NCBI GenBank assembly: GCA_934725285.1
Contig: CAKVBK010000003.1
Coordinates: 1 to 47,051 of the forward strand
Source: an uncultured Bacteroidales bacterium
GTDB taxonomy: Bacteria > Bacteroidota > Bacteroidia > Bacteroidales > UBA932
Direction: 5' to 3'
Length of the DNA: 47,051 bases
Part shown: positions 17,127 to 26,841 of the stretch, in pieces
Position numbering within the stretch: position 1 is the first letter of the stretch
How the letters are laid out: each line of letters starts with the position of its first letter
Notes under the pieces: generated by a model
Databases searched by the model: none
What the model was told of the DNA's origin: nothing
The model's input: only the letters and a program-made list of their open reading frames with translations
Translations under genes and position numbers: made by a program

Positions 17127-17594
17127 TTATTTTCTGTTTCCATTGTCATTCCTATGAAGCCGGTGGATCTGCTGCCTGCGGAACTCTTCCTCCGCTATGT
17201 ACAACTTCGCCACCTTTTTGCTCGGGAGAATCTTGCGATACTCAACGATGTATTTACTATCAATATCCTTGCCAATGTTTTGTGAGGAGATGTATTTATC
17301 CAACAAAAATTGTATCTCGCTGTCATCTTTGTCGGATTGAAGCGCCTTGTCAAGGTTTTTGTACGCCTCCATCACCGCCTTGAAAGAATTTCTCTTCTCG
17401 CTTTCGCATTTATTGTAGACCGGCCAGAATTTCTCGGCCTCCGCGCTGGTCAGCTCCATCGCATCGGTAAGGTAGGCTATCTTTTCAGCTTTCCATTTTT
17501 CCTGCCAGTCTTTCTTCCCTTTGTCCTGCGCGTTGACGCCATTGAATGATACCGCCAACATCAGAAACACAAGCATTAACGTCGTCCTTTTCAT
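17127..17594 (-). CDS. Small secreted protein, Spy/CpxP-like, linked to ECF sigma factor
   Basis: The 155-residue protein has a signal peptide (LMLVFLMLAVSFNGVNAQ) and a helical, charged body containing LTSAEAEKFWPVYNKCE. That segment resembles the LTxxQ-type region of Spy/CpxP periplasmic proteins and their Bacteroidota relatives. It lies 7 bases after the anti-sigma-like gene, so it may be a periplasmic sensor or chaperone for this regulatory cassette. The identification rests on pattern only. Confidence 0.7.
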   Translation of the reverse strand: MKRTTLMLVFLMLAVSFNGVNAQDKGKKDWQEKWKAEKIAYLTDAMELTSAEAEKFWPVYNKCESEKRNSFKAVMEAYKNLDKALQSDKDDSEIQFLLDKYISSQNIGKDIDSKYIVEYRKILPSKKVAKLYIAEEEFRRQQIHRLHRNDNGNRK

Positions 17595-17601
17595 ACCTAA
17601 T

Positions 17602-18009
17602 CTATTTCTGAGCTATAAGTCCCGCGTATTCAATCAGTTCGGTCGGTGTTCCGGAGACGATGAGCCAATCGATCACATCATCGTCCGAGATCGTGTCCTG
17701 CTCTGGCGAGGCAGCCTGGAAGATGGCATCCGGCTGCGTCACGGGAATAATGTCCGCACAGACAATCTCATTGTAGTAGGAGTCTGAGTTTTCCGCCTCT
17801 CCGGCCGTGCCGCGAAGCACAACATCACCGAGGATCAGGATTCCAAGAAAACATGCGGCCAGGGCAATGTACGGCTGAACTTTCCGGATAAGGCCCGGAT
17901 AAGACGCGCCTTTGGACGGAATGGTGTCCAGACGTGCCTGAAGGTCTTTGAAATACCCGTCAGGAACATCGAAGGCAACCTTCTTGAATATATCCTTTTC
18001 CTTTTTCAT
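17602..18009 (-). CDS. Probable membrane anti-sigma factor
   Basis: The 135-residue protein has a cytoplasmic N-terminus (FKKVAFDVPDGYFKDLQARL), one membrane helix (YIALAACFLGILILGDVVL, about 49-67) and an acidic periplasmic tail. It lies downstream of an ECF sigma factor gene and directly upstream of a secreted Spy-like protein, the usual place of an anti-sigma factor in Bacteroidota. No zinc-binding anti-sigma motif (HxxxCxxC) is visible, so the function comes from position and topology. An 88-base gap separates it from the sigma gene. Confidence 0.62.
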   Translation of the reverse strand: MKKEKDIFKKVAFDVPDGYFKDLQARLDTIPSKGASYPGLIRKVQPYIALAACFLGILILGDVVLRGTAGEAENSDSYYNEIVCADIIPVTQPDAIFQAASPEQDTISDDDVIDWLIVSGTPTELIEYAGLIAQK

Positions 18010-18097
18010 ATCCGACTCTTTGACAACAAATCATTCTCAAGGTTTAAGAAACAGTCTGAAATTTTCCGAAAAAAAACGGAACGGACCGGATGATCCT

Positions 18098-18634
18098 TCA
18101 ATCCAATGCCCCCAGTTCGGCTCTGATTTTCTCCACGGCGAAATGGTATGAGGCTTTAAGGGCTCCGACGGACGTGCCGAGGATCTCGGAAATGTCTTCG
18201 TAGGACAGTTCATCGAAATAGCGCATCGAGAACACTGTCCTTTGCTTTCTTGGAAGTTTTGAAACGGCCTTGATCAGACTCCTCTGCGCCTCGTCGCCAT
18301 TGAAGTACGGATCCTCATCAATCCTGTCCATACCCTTGTCAAGGCTCTCGAACTTTAGAAAAGCCCGAACTTTCTGCCTGTTCAGCCAGTTCAGGGTCTC
18401 GTTGGTGGCGATTCGGTAGATCCATGTGAACAATCTGGAATCTCCTCTGAACGAAGGCAGCGCCGCCCAGATCTTTATGAATATCTCCTGGATGAGATCG
18501 TTGGTGTCCTCGTGCGAGCCGACAAAATGGCGGACGTGCCAGTAGAGCCGCTCGCTGTAAGCCACGACAATTTCTTTGAACGCCTTTTCACTCTGTCCGC
18601 TTCGGTATAATCCTATGATCTCCTCGTCAGTCAT
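18098..18634 (-). CDS. RNA polymerase ECF-type sigma-70 factor
   Basis: The 178-residue protein has region 2 (EDTNDLIQEIFIKIWAALPSF ... LFTWIYRIATNETLNWLNRQK) and region 4 (KLPRKQRTVFSMRYFDELSYEDISEILGTSVGALKASYHFAVEKI). It has no region 3, as in extracytoplasmic-function sigma factors. It heads an operon with a probable anti-sigma factor and a secreted helical protein. Its promoter overlaps that of lepA on the other strand. Confidence 0.93.
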   Translation of the reverse strand: MTDEEIIGLYRSGQSEKAFKEIVVAYSERLYWHVRHFVGSHEDTNDLIQEIFIKIWAALPSFRGDSRLFTWIYRIATNETLNWLNRQKVRAFLKFESLDKGMDRIDEDPYFNGDEAQRSLIKAVSKLPRKQRTVFSMRYFDELSYEDISEILGTSVGALKASYHFAVEKIRAELGALD

Positions 18635-18656
18635 GCCCGTATGATTTCGTTGAATC

Positions 18657-18687
18657 TTTCAAATGTACGACAAATTGCTTATTTTTG
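18657..18687 (+). promoter_or_regulatory. Promoter of lepA
   Basis: TTTC (18657-18660), a 19-nt spacer and TATTTTTG (18680-18687) match the Bacteroidota promoter with one mismatch in the -33 box. It lies about 50 nt before the lepA ATG. Confidence 0.6.
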
Positions 18688-18691
18688 CAAT
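18660..18691 (-). promoter_or_regulatory. Promoter of the ECF sigma factor operon
   Basis: On the minus strand ATTG (18691-18688), a 20-nt spacer and TACATTTG (18667-18660) fit the consensus with one mismatch. It overlaps the lepA promoter almost completely, so the two polymerases would exclude each other. Confidence 0.5.
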
Positions 18692-18737
18692 TCTACGAAT
18701 ATTTTGCCGGAGACGGCCGGCAACAGAACGGAACTAT

Positions 18738-20528
18738 ATGAAGCACATACGAAATTTCTGCATCATCGCCCACATCGACCACGGAAAGAGCACTCTTGCC
18801 GACAGGCTGATCGAGTTGACCAAGACACTGTCTTCCAGGGATATGGAAGCTCAGGTGCTGGACGACATGGATTTGGAGAGGGAGAAGGGAATCACCATCA
18901 AGAGCCACGCCATCCAGATGGAGTATATTTATAAAGGTGAAAAATACGTCCTCAACCTGATCGACACTCCGGGGCATGTTGATTTTTCTTACGAGGTTTC
19001 CCGCTCGATCGCTTCCTGTGAGGGAGCCTTGCTGGTTGTCGATGCGTCTCAGGGTATTCAGGCTCAGACGATCTCAAACCTTTATCTGGCCGTGGATCAC
19101 GGACTTGAGATCATCCCTGTGATGAACAAGATTGACATGGACTCAGCCCAGCCGGAGATTGTGGCCGACCAGATCGTCGATCTTCTGGGTTGTGACCATG
19201 ACGACATATTCAAAGTCTCAGCACGCACGGGCGAGGGAATTCCGCCGCTTCTGGACGCCATTGTGGAGAAGATTCCGGCGCCTCACGGGGATCCTGACGC
19301 TCCGCTTCAGGCTTTGATCTTTGACTCTGTTTTCAATCCGTTCCGTGGCATCATAGCCTATTTCAAGGTGCTGAACGGCTCGATAGCGACCGGTGACAAG
19401 GTCAAGTTTGTGGCTACCGGTCAGGAATATGACGCAGAGGAGGTAGGTGTGCTGAAGATGAAACTACAGCCTACCGGCAAGGTCTCGACGGGAGACGTGG
19501 GTTACATCATCTCTGGAATAAAAAGGGCGGTGGAGGTCAAGGTGGGTGACACCATCACACATTCGGCAAGACCTTGCGCCGCAGCCATCGCCGGATTCGA
19601 GGAAGTGAAGCCGATGGTGTTCGCCGGAATGTACCCTGTCCAGGCTGACAAGTTCGAGGAATTGAGGGCGACTCTGGAAAAGTTCCAGCTTAACGACGCG
19701 TCCTTTGTCTATGAGCCGGAGTCTTCGCTGGCTCTGGGATTCGGTTTCCGTTGCGGATTCCTCGGGCTTCTGCACCTTGAAATCGTCCAGGAACGTCTTT
19801 TCAGAGAGTTCAACATGGATGTCATAACGACTGTCCCTAACGTTTCCTATAAGGTCTACACCACCCAAGGTGAGGTTCTTGACGTGCACAACCCGTCCGG
19901 CCTTCCGGCTCCGACGCTGATCGACCACATAGAGGAGCCGTTCATCCGGGCCCAGATCATTTCCAAGACTGATTTTTACGGGGCGATAATGAAACTGTGC
20001 ATGGACAAGAGGGGAACGCTTGTCGGTGAGCACTACATCACGTCCGACAGGGTCGAGCTTACCTATGACATGCCGCTTTCGGAGATCGTGTTCGATTTCT
20101 ATGACAAACTGAAGTCTGTGTCAAAGGGTTACGCCTCGTTTGACTATCACGTGACTGATTTCCGTCCGGCAAGGCTTGTCAAGCTGGACATCCTGCTGAA
20201 CGGCGATCCGGCCGACGCGCTCTCGACTCTTATCCACGAGGACCACGCCTACGATTTCGGGCGTAAGATCTGTCTTAAACTCAAAGAGTTGATTCCTCGT
20301 CAGCAGTTCGACATCGCCGTGCAGGCGGCCATCGGGGCGAAGATCATCGCCCGTGAGACTGTCCGTCAGGTGCGTAAGGACGTGACGGCCAAGTGTTACG
20401 GAGGAGATGTGACCCGTAAGAGGAAACTCCTTGAGAAACAGAAGGAGGGAAAGAAGAGAATGCGCCAGATAGGCACTGTCCAGGTGCCTCAGAGCGCGTT
20501 CATGGCCGTGCTTAAACTTGATTCTTAG
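18738..20528 (+). CDS. lepA: Elongation factor 4 (LepA)
   Basis: The 596-residue translational GTPase has G1 [10 protein letters not shown] (11-20), switch region [14 protein letters not shown]3 DTPGHVDF, G4 NKIDM and the LepA-specific C-terminus ([27 protein letters not shown], split here by its KOW-like basic stretch). It acts on ribosomes during elongation or initiation under stress. The ATG at 18738 gives the normal family length; the longer frame from 18663 would begin inside the promoter. Confidence 0.97.
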   Translation: MKHIRNFCIIAHIDHGKSTLADRLIELTKTLSSRDMEAQVLDDMDLEREKGITIKSHAIQMEYIYKGEKYVLNLIDTPGHVDFSYEVSRSIASCEGALLVVDASQGIQAQTISNLYLAVDHGLEIIPVMNKIDMDSAQPEIVADQIVDLLGCDHDDIFKVSARTGEGIPPLLDAIVEKIPAPHGDPDAPLQALIFDSVFNPFRGIIAYFKVLNGSIATGDKVKFVATGQEYDAEEVGVLKMKLQPTGKVSTGDVGYIISGIKRAVEVKVGDTITHSARPCAAAIAGFEEVKPMVFAGMYPVQADKFEELRATLEKFQLNDASFVYEPESSLALGFGFRCGFLGLLHLEIVQERLFREFNMDVITTVPNVSYKVYTTQGEVLDVHNPSGLPAPTLIDHIEEPFIRAQIISKTDFYGAIMKLCMDKRGTLVGEHYITSDRVELTYDMPLSEIVFDFYDKLKSVSKGYASFDYHVTDFRPARLVKLDILLNGDPADALSTLIHEDHAYDFGRKICLKLKELIPRQQFDIAVQAAIGAKIIARETVRQVRKDVTAKCYGGDVTRKRKLLEKQKEGKKRMRQIGTVQVPQSAFMAVLKLDS

Positions 20529-20529
20529 A

Positions 20530-21204
20530 ATGTACGACGTAGCCTTGCTCATAACAGTGCTGGAAGGTGGCGATGGCTCGGTGGCTTGTCTTGAAGAATG
20601 TCAGAAACAGACAGACGCGATGACGGCCACAGGGGAATATTCATTCTCCATATTCATAAATGACAAAGGAGTCGAGGGATACCGGAAGATATGGGAGGAG
20701 GCCGCGTCACAAGGGTTTGATTTTTACCTTTGGATGGATTCTGATCTCCTGCCCGCAGAGGGAGCGTTTGCTTCATTCTTCGAAAACTCGATGTTTCTCC
20801 GTCACAAGGCGGTGATAACAGGGACAGTGGCTGGCTTGTCTGGCAATCTGATGTATGGAGGAAGATCGCGCCACGGAAGATTGCTTGAGCCGGACAAAGT
20901 CATTCCGGTCCCTTGCCATTTTTATGACATGGCGTTCACTTTGGTCCCTGAATATGTTGTCAGGCACCTTGAGGATCCGTCTTGCATATTCCATCCAAGC
21001 CTATTAGATTATGGCTATGGCGCGAAAGTGGCCAAGGCAGGAGTGGCCAGAGTTGTCGCACCGGGTATTCTTGCCCGTACAGGCAGAAAACCGGAGCCGC
21101 CGGCTTGGAAGAATCCGGAAAAAACGATGACGGAAAGGATATTGTCACTGATGAAGGCGTGCAACCGAGAGTTTATTCGGGTGATGCATTCGATTTTCAG
21201 ATAA
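20530..21204 (+). CDS. Glycosyltransferase family 2-like protein
   Basis: The 224-residue protein has a GT-A-like N-terminus ([20 protein letters not shown]), a DxD-type motif in [10 protein letters not shown] (D70-S71-D72) and a later acceptor-like segment ([17 protein letters not shown]). It is short for a GT2 enzyme and lacks membrane helices. The ATG is 1 base after the lepA stop, so the two are probably cotranscribed. The sugar donor and acceptor cannot be told from the sequence. Confidence 0.65.
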   Translation: MYDVALLITVLEGGDGSVACLEECQKQTDAMTATGEYSFSIFINDKGVEGYRKIWEEAASQGFDFYLWMDSDLLPAEGAFASFFENSMFLRHKAVITGTVAGLSGNLMYGGRSRHGRLLEPDKVIPVPCHFYDMAFTLVPEYVVRHLEDPSCIFHPSLLDYGYGAKVAKAGVARVVAPGILARTGRKPEPPAWKNPEKTMTERILSLMKACNREFIRVMHSIFR

Positions 21205-21280
21205 TATTTGTAAATTTACGCCTGCGCATTCGATTGCGGATGAGCATTTGACTACAATTAACATTAAAACATCCAATATT

Positions 21281-23053
21281 ATGAAGCATCCTAAAATAGG
21301 TATCCGCCCGACCATAGACGGCCGTCAAGGCGGTGTGCGTGAAAGTCTTGAGGAAAAGACAATGACCCTTGCGGTCAATGTGGCCTCTCTGATCTCCTCC
21401 AATCTGAAATATACTGACGGGACTCCGGTGCAGTGTGTCATCGCTGACGGAACGATCGGCCGTGTGGCTGAGAGCGCGGCATGCGCGGAGAAATTCGAGC
21501 GTGAGGGTGTCGGCGGAACGATCACCGTGACTTCCTGCTGGTGCTATGGCTCAGAGACAATGGACATGAACCCTTACTGGCCTAAGGCTGTCTGGGGGTT
21601 CAACGGCACTGAGCGTCCGGGAGCGGTCTATCTTGCCGCTGTTCTTGCCGCCCACGCCCAGAAGGGGCTTCCGGCTTTCGGAATATACGGGCATGACGTT
21701 CAGGATCTTGAGGACAACTCGATCCCGGAGGATGTGGCCGAGAAGATTCTCCGGTTTGCCCGCGGCGCTGTCGCTGTGGCGGAGATGAGAGGGGAGTCTT
21801 ACCTCTCGATCGGAAGCGTGACGATGGGGATCGCCGGCTCTATCGTTGACACGAATTTCTTCCAGAAGTATCTGGGAATGAGGAATGAAAGTGTGGACGA
21901 GGTCGAGATCCTCAGACGTATGGATCTTGGAATATACGATCCTCAGGAGTTCGAGAAGGCTATGGCCTGGGTCAAGAAATATTGCATGCCTAACGAGGGT
22001 TGGGACAAGAATCCTGAAGGAAAGCAGAAGACCCGCGAGCAGAAGGACAAGGACTGGGAGTTCGTGGTGAAGATGACAATCATCGTGATGGATCTGATGC
22101 ACGGCAATCCGAAACTCCGCGAGATGGGATTCAAGGAAGAGGCTCTCGGCCACAACGCCATCGCCGGAGGCTTCCAGGGACAGCGCCAGTGGACCGACTG
22201 GATGCCGAACGGTGACTTCACGGAGACCCTTCTCAACACCAACTTCGACTGGAACGGCCGCAGGGAGCCTTCTATTCTCGCAACCGAGAACGATTCTCTC
22301 AACGGAACCGCTATGCTTATGGCCCACTTGCTGACCAACCGTCCGCAGATATTCTCCGACGTGAGAACCTACTGGAGTCCAGAGGCTGTCAAGAGGGTTA
22401 CCGGCAAGGAATTGACCGGCAAGGCCGCTCCGGGAATCATACATCTCATCAATTCCGGAGCCACCACGATGGATGGCTGCGGCCAGAGCTCCGATGCCGA
22501 GGGCAATCCTGTGATGAAGCCGTTCTGGGAGATGACCGATGAGGACGAGAAGCGTTGCATCGAGCATTCGCAGTGGATGCCGGCCGACAGAGACTACTTC
22601 CGTGGCGGCGGATTCAGCATCCATTTCGTGTCAAGGGGAGATTTCCCTGCCACGATGTCGAGAATCAACATCGTGGACGGTCTCGGTCCTGTGCTTCAGA
22701 TCGCTGAGGGTTGGGTTGTGGACATCGACCCGGAAATCCATAAGGTCCTTGACAAGCGTACCGACCCGACGTGGCCTACAACATGGTTCACTCCGCGCCT
22801 TGATCCTAAGAAGGATGCCTTCAAGGATGTCTACAGCGTGATGAACAACTGGGGAGCCAACCACGGAGCAATCTCTTACGGCCACATCGGAGCTGACCTC
22901 ATCACTTTGGCCTCGATGCTTCGCATCCCTGTCTGCATGCACAATGTGGATGACGCGAAGATTTTCCGTCCTGCGGCTTGGAACGCGTTCGGAATGGACA
23001 AGGAGGGCGCTGATTTCCGCGCTTGCGCCAACTTCGGCCCGATCTACAAGTAA
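21281..23053 (+). CDS. fucI: L-fucose isomerase
   Basis: The 590-residue enzyme interconverts L-fucose and L-fuculose, using Mn2+. Residues matching the E. coli metal and catalytic positions are visible: Glu336 in ILATEND, Asp360 in [10 protein letters not shown] and His528 in GANHGAISY. The N-terminal [11 protein letters not shown] and [12 protein letters not shown] are typical. Length matches E. coli FucI (591). The ATG at 21281 is chosen because the family begins at [10 protein letters not shown]. It is followed 9 bases later by the fucose permease gene; the kinase (FucK) and aldolase (FucA) are not in the window. Confidence 0.96.
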   Translation: MKHPKIGIRPTIDGRQGGVRESLEEKTMTLAVNVASLISSNLKYTDGTPVQCVIADGTIGRVAESAACAEKFEREGVGGTITVTSCWCYGSETMDMNPYWPKAVWGFNGTERPGAVYLAAVLAAHAQKGLPAFGIYGHDVQDLEDNSIPEDVAEKILRFARGAVAVAEMRGESYLSIGSVTMGIAGSIVDTNFFQKYLGMRNESVDEVEILRRMDLGIYDPQEFEKAMAWVKKYCMPNEGWDKNPEGKQKTREQKDKDWEFVVKMTIIVMDLMHGNPKLREMGFKEEALGHNAIAGGFQGQRQWTDWMPNGDFTETLLNTNFDWNGRREPSILATENDSLNGTAMLMAHLLTNRPQIFSDVRTYWSPEAVKRVTGKELTGKAAPGIIHLINSGATTMDGCGQSSDAEGNPVMKPFWEMTDEDEKRCIEHSQWMPADRDYFRGGGFSIHFVSRGDFPATMSRINIVDGLGPVLQIAEGWVVDIDPEIHKVLDKRTDPTWPTTWFTPRLDPKKDAFKDVYSVMNNWGANHGAISYGHIGADLITLASMLRIPVCMHNVDDAKIFRPAAWNAFGMDKEGADFRACANFGPIYK

Positions 23054-23062
23054 TCCTTGAAT

Positions 23063-24388
23063 ATGAAGGAGAAGGATTCAATCTTAAAGGCAGGCGGAGT
23101 GAGCTACGTCCTGCCTTTCATTCTCATAACGACATGTTTTGCCCTGTGGGGATTCGCCAATGACATCACGAACCCGATGGTCAAGGCATTCTCCAAGATA
23201 TTCAGAATGAGCGTGACGCAAGGGTCTTTGGTTCAGGTGGCGTTCTACGGAGGCTACTTCTGCATGGCTCTTCCGGCGGCGATGTTCATCCGCAAGTTCT
23301 CCTACAAGGCCGGCGTCTTGGTCGGGCTTGGACTCTATGCGCTCGGGGCGTTGCTGTTTCTGCCGGCCAAGTCGGTCGGAGTCTATGGCTTCTTCCTGAT
23401 CGCCTATTTCATCATGACATGCGGACTGTCTTTCCTTGAGACCAGCTGCAATCCGTACATCCTGAGCATGGGCACGGAGGAAACCTCGACCCGTCGTCTG
23501 AACTTCGCGCAGTGCTTCAATCCGATCGGTTCGCTGATGGGAATGTACGTGGCGATGAACTTCATCCAGGCGAGGATGCATCCGGCCAGCACCGCTGAGA
23601 GGACATTATTGGACGATGCGAGTTTCGATGCGATGAAACAGGCTGATCTCGATGTGCTTACAGGCCCATACTGGGTTGTCGGACTCGTGATCATCGTGAT
23701 GTTCATTCTTATTCTTGTCGCAAGGATGCCGAAGAACGCCGACAAGGATCACGAGATGAACATCGGCCCGGTGCTGAACCGTCTGCTTCACAGGCCACGC
23801 TACTGGGAAGGAGTGATCGCCCAGTTCTTCTATGTAGGAGTGCAGATCATGTGTTGGACATTCATCATCCAGTACGGCACAAGGGTCTTCATGGCCGAAG
23901 GCATGGACGAGCAGGCGGCCGAGGTGCTGTCGCAGAAGTACAACATCGCGGCGATGATCCTGTTCGTGACCTGCCGCTTCCTGTGCACGTGGCTGATGAA
24001 GTATATGAAGCCGGCCAGATTGTTGACCATCTTCGCCATAGGCGGAATGGTAGCCACGGCCGGAGTTATATTCCTGCAGAATAGGATGGGACTTTACTGC
24101 CTTGTGGCGGTCAGCGGTTTCATGTCGCTGATGTTCCCGACGATCTATGGAATCGCCCTCGGAGGGCTCGGGGATGACGCCAAGTTCGGAGCCGCCGGCC
24201 TCATTATGGCCATTCTCGGCGGCTCTGTGCTTCCTCCGCTTCAGGCTTGGATCATCGACAAGGGAACGGTTGGCTTCCTGCCGGCTGTGAACGCATCGTT
24301 CATCCTTCCGTTCATTTGCTTCATTGTGGTCTGCTTCTACGGAATCAGAACCTCGAAGATTCATTTGGCGGAAGTCAAAAAGATTTAA
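23063..24388 (+). CDS. fucP: L-fucose:H+ symporter, MFS permease FucP
   Basis: The 441-residue protein has twelve hydrophobic helices and the FucP-family signatures FALWGFANDITNPMVKAF and FLETSCNPYILSMG, followed by RRLNFAQCFNPIGS. It imports L-fucose across the inner membrane for the isomerase encoded just upstream. The ATG at 23063 sits in a GAATATG context; a TTG six bases earlier is less likely. Its stop codon overlaps that of the convergent comEC-like gene, leaving no room for a terminator. Confidence 0.93.
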   Translation: MKEKDSILKAGGVSYVLPFILITTCFALWGFANDITNPMVKAFSKIFRMSVTQGSLVQVAFYGGYFCMALPAAMFIRKFSYKAGVLVGLGLYALGALLFLPAKSVGVYGFFLIAYFIMTCGLSFLETSCNPYILSMGTEETSTRRLNFAQCFNPIGSLMGMYVAMNFIQARMHPASTAERTLLDDASFDAMKQADLDVLTGPYWVVGLVIIVMFILILVARMPKNADKDHEMNIGPVLNRLLHRPRYWEGVIAQFFYVGVQIMCWTFIIQYGTRVFMAEGMDEQAAEVLSQKYNIAAMILFVTCRFLCTWLMKYMKPARLLTIFAIGGMVATAGVIFLQNRMGLYCLVAVSGFMSLMFPTIYGIALGGLGDDAKFGAAGLIMAILGGSVLPPLQAWIIDKGTVGFLPAVNASFILPFICFIVVCFYGIRTSKIHLAEVKKI

Positions 24389-25524
24389 GGCTCATCCATT
24401 CCGGAAATGACCTTCAGGCAAAATACCAGAGCCTGCATGGCGTGATCGTTGAGGATCACCAGCGTCTCCGGGCATATTCCAAAGAAAGACAGCGCGATTG
24501 TGGCCACCGAAAGGGTCATGATCGCGCTTGTCAGTGGAAGTGCGATCAAGTTGGTCAGGATGAAGTACTTCGGGAAGGTGTGGAAGTAGTGCCAGGCGAT
24601 CGGTCCGGTGAATATCTGACAGGATATTGAGAGCATGGCGGCGTTCCAGATTTTGCGGAAAGGGTTGAATCTTGACAGTTTTGTGCCGCTTGGCGCCGGG
24701 TAGATACGCTCCAGGGTGGGGTAGAGTAGGAATATTCCCGCCATCGCCATGTAGGATAGCTGGAAGCCTACGGAACTGATGACATCCGGCTTGAGCGCCA
24801 GCTGGATGGTGAGGGCGGCCAACAGGACCCTTACCGGTTCCCTTTTTCTTCCAAGAAGCTTTGCCGTCTCGTTGATGGTGATGAACAGGAAGGCGCGGAT
24901 GATTGAGGGCGCCGCTCCCGTCATTGTGGAGTAGAAAAGCGCGGCCCCGATGATCAATGAATATCTCAACCCTCTGGCGCGGCGGCTGTTCCCAAGAGGG
25001 ATTGTCAGCCTTGTCAGAATGAGGTAAAGCACGCCTAAGTGCAGTCCAGAGAGCGCAAGGATATGCGAGGCTCCACTGTCCCTGAATATTCCCGTGATCT
25101 CTTTCGGAAGGTCACTTTTGTCCCCGGTCAGCAGCGCCTTGGCAAGAGGGGCGGTTGTCTCGGACGGATAAGGGATTGAGTCAATGACGCGGCGCAGGTG
25201 CCTCACGGCTTTTTCGGCTGTCTGGCTGATAAGTCCGCTGTCATATTCGGGAATACCGCTTGCCATAGAAGAGTTCAGGGAGCAGAATATTCCGGCGACC
25301 ATGAATATTCCCGCGAAGGTAATCCGCTCCTTGCTGAGTATGCCTTTTCGGTCGCTGAGCTTGTCGAAGCGCACCGCTATGGTTGTTATGCAGATGAGTG
25401 AAAGAAGAATTAAATCCGTGATGAGCGTCAGCCCTTCGGAAAGAAAAGGGCACAGAACCGCCCCAACCGCGACCCCCGCCACGAATGGAATACCAATCCC
25501 CACAAGCTCTCTCTCCTCAGCCAT
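24385..25524 (-). CDS. ComEC/Rec2-family membrane protein, short form without metallo-beta-lactamase domain
   Basis: The 379-residue protein has about ten hydrophobic helices and the conserved Competence-domain signatures ALLTGDKSDL and FRDSGASHILALSGLHLGVLY. Full ComEC proteins form the inner-membrane DNA channel of natural transformation and usually run 650-750 residues with a C-terminal beta-lactamase-like domain; that domain is absent. A REP-like palindrome forms part of the coding sequence (25349-25371, giving RFDKLSDR between early helices). The stop overlaps the fucP stop. It may still be functional, as short forms exist in Bacteroidota, or it may be a remnant. Confidence 0.8.
   Translation of the reverse strand: MAEERELVGIGIPFVAGVAVGAVLCPFLSEGLTLITDLILLSLICITTIAVRFDKLSDRKGILSKERITFAGIFMVAGIFCSLNSSMASGIPEYDSGLISQTAEKAVRHLRRVIDSIPYPSETTAPLAKALLTGDKSDLPKEITGIFRDSGASHILALSGLHLGVLYLILTRLTIPLGNSRRARGLRYSLIIGAALFYSTMTGAAPSIIRAFLFITINETAKLLGRKREPVRVLLAALTIQLALKPDVISSVGFQLSYMAMAGIFLLYPTLERIYPAPSGTKLSRFNPFRKIWNAAMLSISCQIFTGPIAWHYFHTFPKYFILTNLIALPLTSAIMTLSVATIALSFFGICPETLVILNDHAMQALVFCLKVISGMDEP
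25349..25371. repeat. REP-like palindrome inside the comEC-like coding sequence
   Basis: The core GCTGAGCTTGTCGAAGC lies in a CGGTC...-type unit like those at 27783-27849. Compared with them, the stem pair A-T is replaced by G-C on both sides (CACT/AGTG becomes CGCT/AGCG), a compensatory change. It is read in frame as RFDKLSDR. Confidence 0.6.
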
Positions 25525-25542
25525 AGTTTCAGTCCATTATTA

Positions 25543-25576
25543 TTTGCCAAAAATAGTGATTAATTTCGTATCTTTG
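25543..25576 (+). promoter_or_regulatory. Promoter of ackA-ptb
   Basis: TTTG (25543-25546), a 22-nt spacer and TATCTTTG (25569-25576) match the consensus boxes, with a slightly long spacer. The -7 box lies 28 bases before the ackA ATG. A TATTTTTG on the minus strand at 25555-25548 could serve the comEC-like gene. Confidence 0.55.
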
Positions 25577-25604
25577 TGACATAATTCAAATAATTTCAAA
25601 CGGA

Positions 25605-26819
25605 ATGATTATTCTTGTTATCAATTGCGGAAGCTCTTCGATCAAGTACCAGCTGCTTGACATGAAGAACGATGACGTTTACACCCTTTTGGCCAAAGGT
25701 ATAGTAGAGAAAATCGGTCTGGAATGCGGAAGGCTCCAGCATACTCCGGCCGGCAAGGAGAAGGTCGTGAAAGATCTTCCTGTTCCTGACCACACTGTCG
25801 GAATGCAGATTGTGCTTGAGGCTCTCATCGACAAGGATCATGGAGTCCTCAAGTCATTCGATGACATCGAAGCTGTCGGCCACAGGATCGTGCAGGGTGC
25901 CGACTTCTTCTCCGGAAGCGCCATCGTGGATGAGGACGTCATCAAGAAGATTGACTTCTGCTGCGACTTCGCCCCTCTCCATAATCCTGCCCATCTGCTC
26001 GGTATCAGGGCATGCCAGGAAGTGTTGCCTTCAGTCCCTCAGGTCGTGACGTTCGACACCGCTTTCCATCAGACGATGCCGCCGTACGCCTACATGTACG
26101 GCCTTCCTTATGAATATTATGACAAGTACCACATCCGTCGCTACGGAGCCCACGGAACGAGCCATCAGTTCGTGGCCAAGAAGGGCGCCGGGATGGTAGG
26201 TCTTGACCTGAACAACTCGAGGATCATCACTTGCCACATCGGAAACGGCAGTTCCATAACAGCCATCGTGAACGGGAAATCCATCGACACCTCGATGGGT
26301 CTCACCCCGCTTGAGGGCCTTGTCATGGGAACCCGCTGCGGTGACGTGGACGCCAACGCTGTCCTTTACATGATGAAGAAGGAGAATCTCACTCCGGACC
26401 AGATGTACGACATCGTGAACAAGAAGAGCGGATTCCTCGGAGTCTCCCAGAAGACATCCGACGCGCGTGAACTGGACGAACTCGCCAACAACGGTGACCG
26501 CCAGGCGAAGCTTGTCCTCAAGATGCTGACATTCCAGATGATCAAGTACATCGGAGCGTACACTGCCGAGATGAACGGTGTTGACGCGATCTTCTTCACC
26601 GGCGGCATCGGCGAGCACAACAGCCGTCTGCGCCGCAGGGTCTGCGAGAACTTCACTTATCTCGGACTCACTTTCGACTATGAGGCCAACACCGCATGGG
26701 GAGTCGACACCGTGATTTCCCTGCCGGATTCCAAGGTCAAGGTGGCTCTTGTTACAACCGATGAGGAACTTGTCATCGCGCGCGACACTATGCACCTCGT
26801 GCAGAGCATGGATGAATAA
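25605..26819 (+). CDS. ackA: Acetate kinase
   Basis: The 404-residue enzyme makes acetate and ATP from acetyl phosphate and ADP. Family signatures are present: ILVINCGSSSIKYQLL at the start, VGHRIVQGADFF, RYGAHGTSHQFV, CHIGNGSSITAI, the MGLTPLEGLVMGTRCGDVD segment and FFTGGIGEHN. Length is that of AckA rather than butyrate kinase (about 355). It is followed 22 bases later by a phosphotransacylase gene, so the pair turns acyl-CoA into acid plus ATP. Confidence 0.95.
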   Translation: MIILVINCGSSSIKYQLLDMKNDDVYTLLAKGIVEKIGLECGRLQHTPAGKEKVVKDLPVPDHTVGMQIVLEALIDKDHGVLKSFDDIEAVGHRIVQGADFFSGSAIVDEDVIKKIDFCCDFAPLHNPAHLLGIRACQEVLPSVPQVVTFDTAFHQTMPPYAYMYGLPYEYYDKYHIRRYGAHGTSHQFVAKKGAGMVGLDLNNSRIITCHIGNGSSITAIVNGKSIDTSMGLTPLEGLVMGTRCGDVDANAVLYMMKKENLTPDQMYDIVNKKSGFLGVSQKTSDARELDELANNGDRQAKLVLKMLTFQMIKYIGAYTAEMNGVDAIFFTGGIGEHNSRLRRRVCENFTYLGLTFDYEANTAWGVDTVISLPDSKVKVALVTTDEELVIARDTMHLVQSMDE

Positions 26820-26841
26820 TTGATTAAAAATCAGAAATATC

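Noticed and set aside
21205..21280. fucI promoter at AATATTTG near 21204-21211
   Set aside because: It misses the first T of TAnnTTTG and has no clear -33 box, so it is not listed as a feature.
21551..22624. 357-codon open frame on the minus strand
   Set aside because: Fully antisense to the fucI gene; rich in H, R and V as shadow frames are, with no recognisable family.
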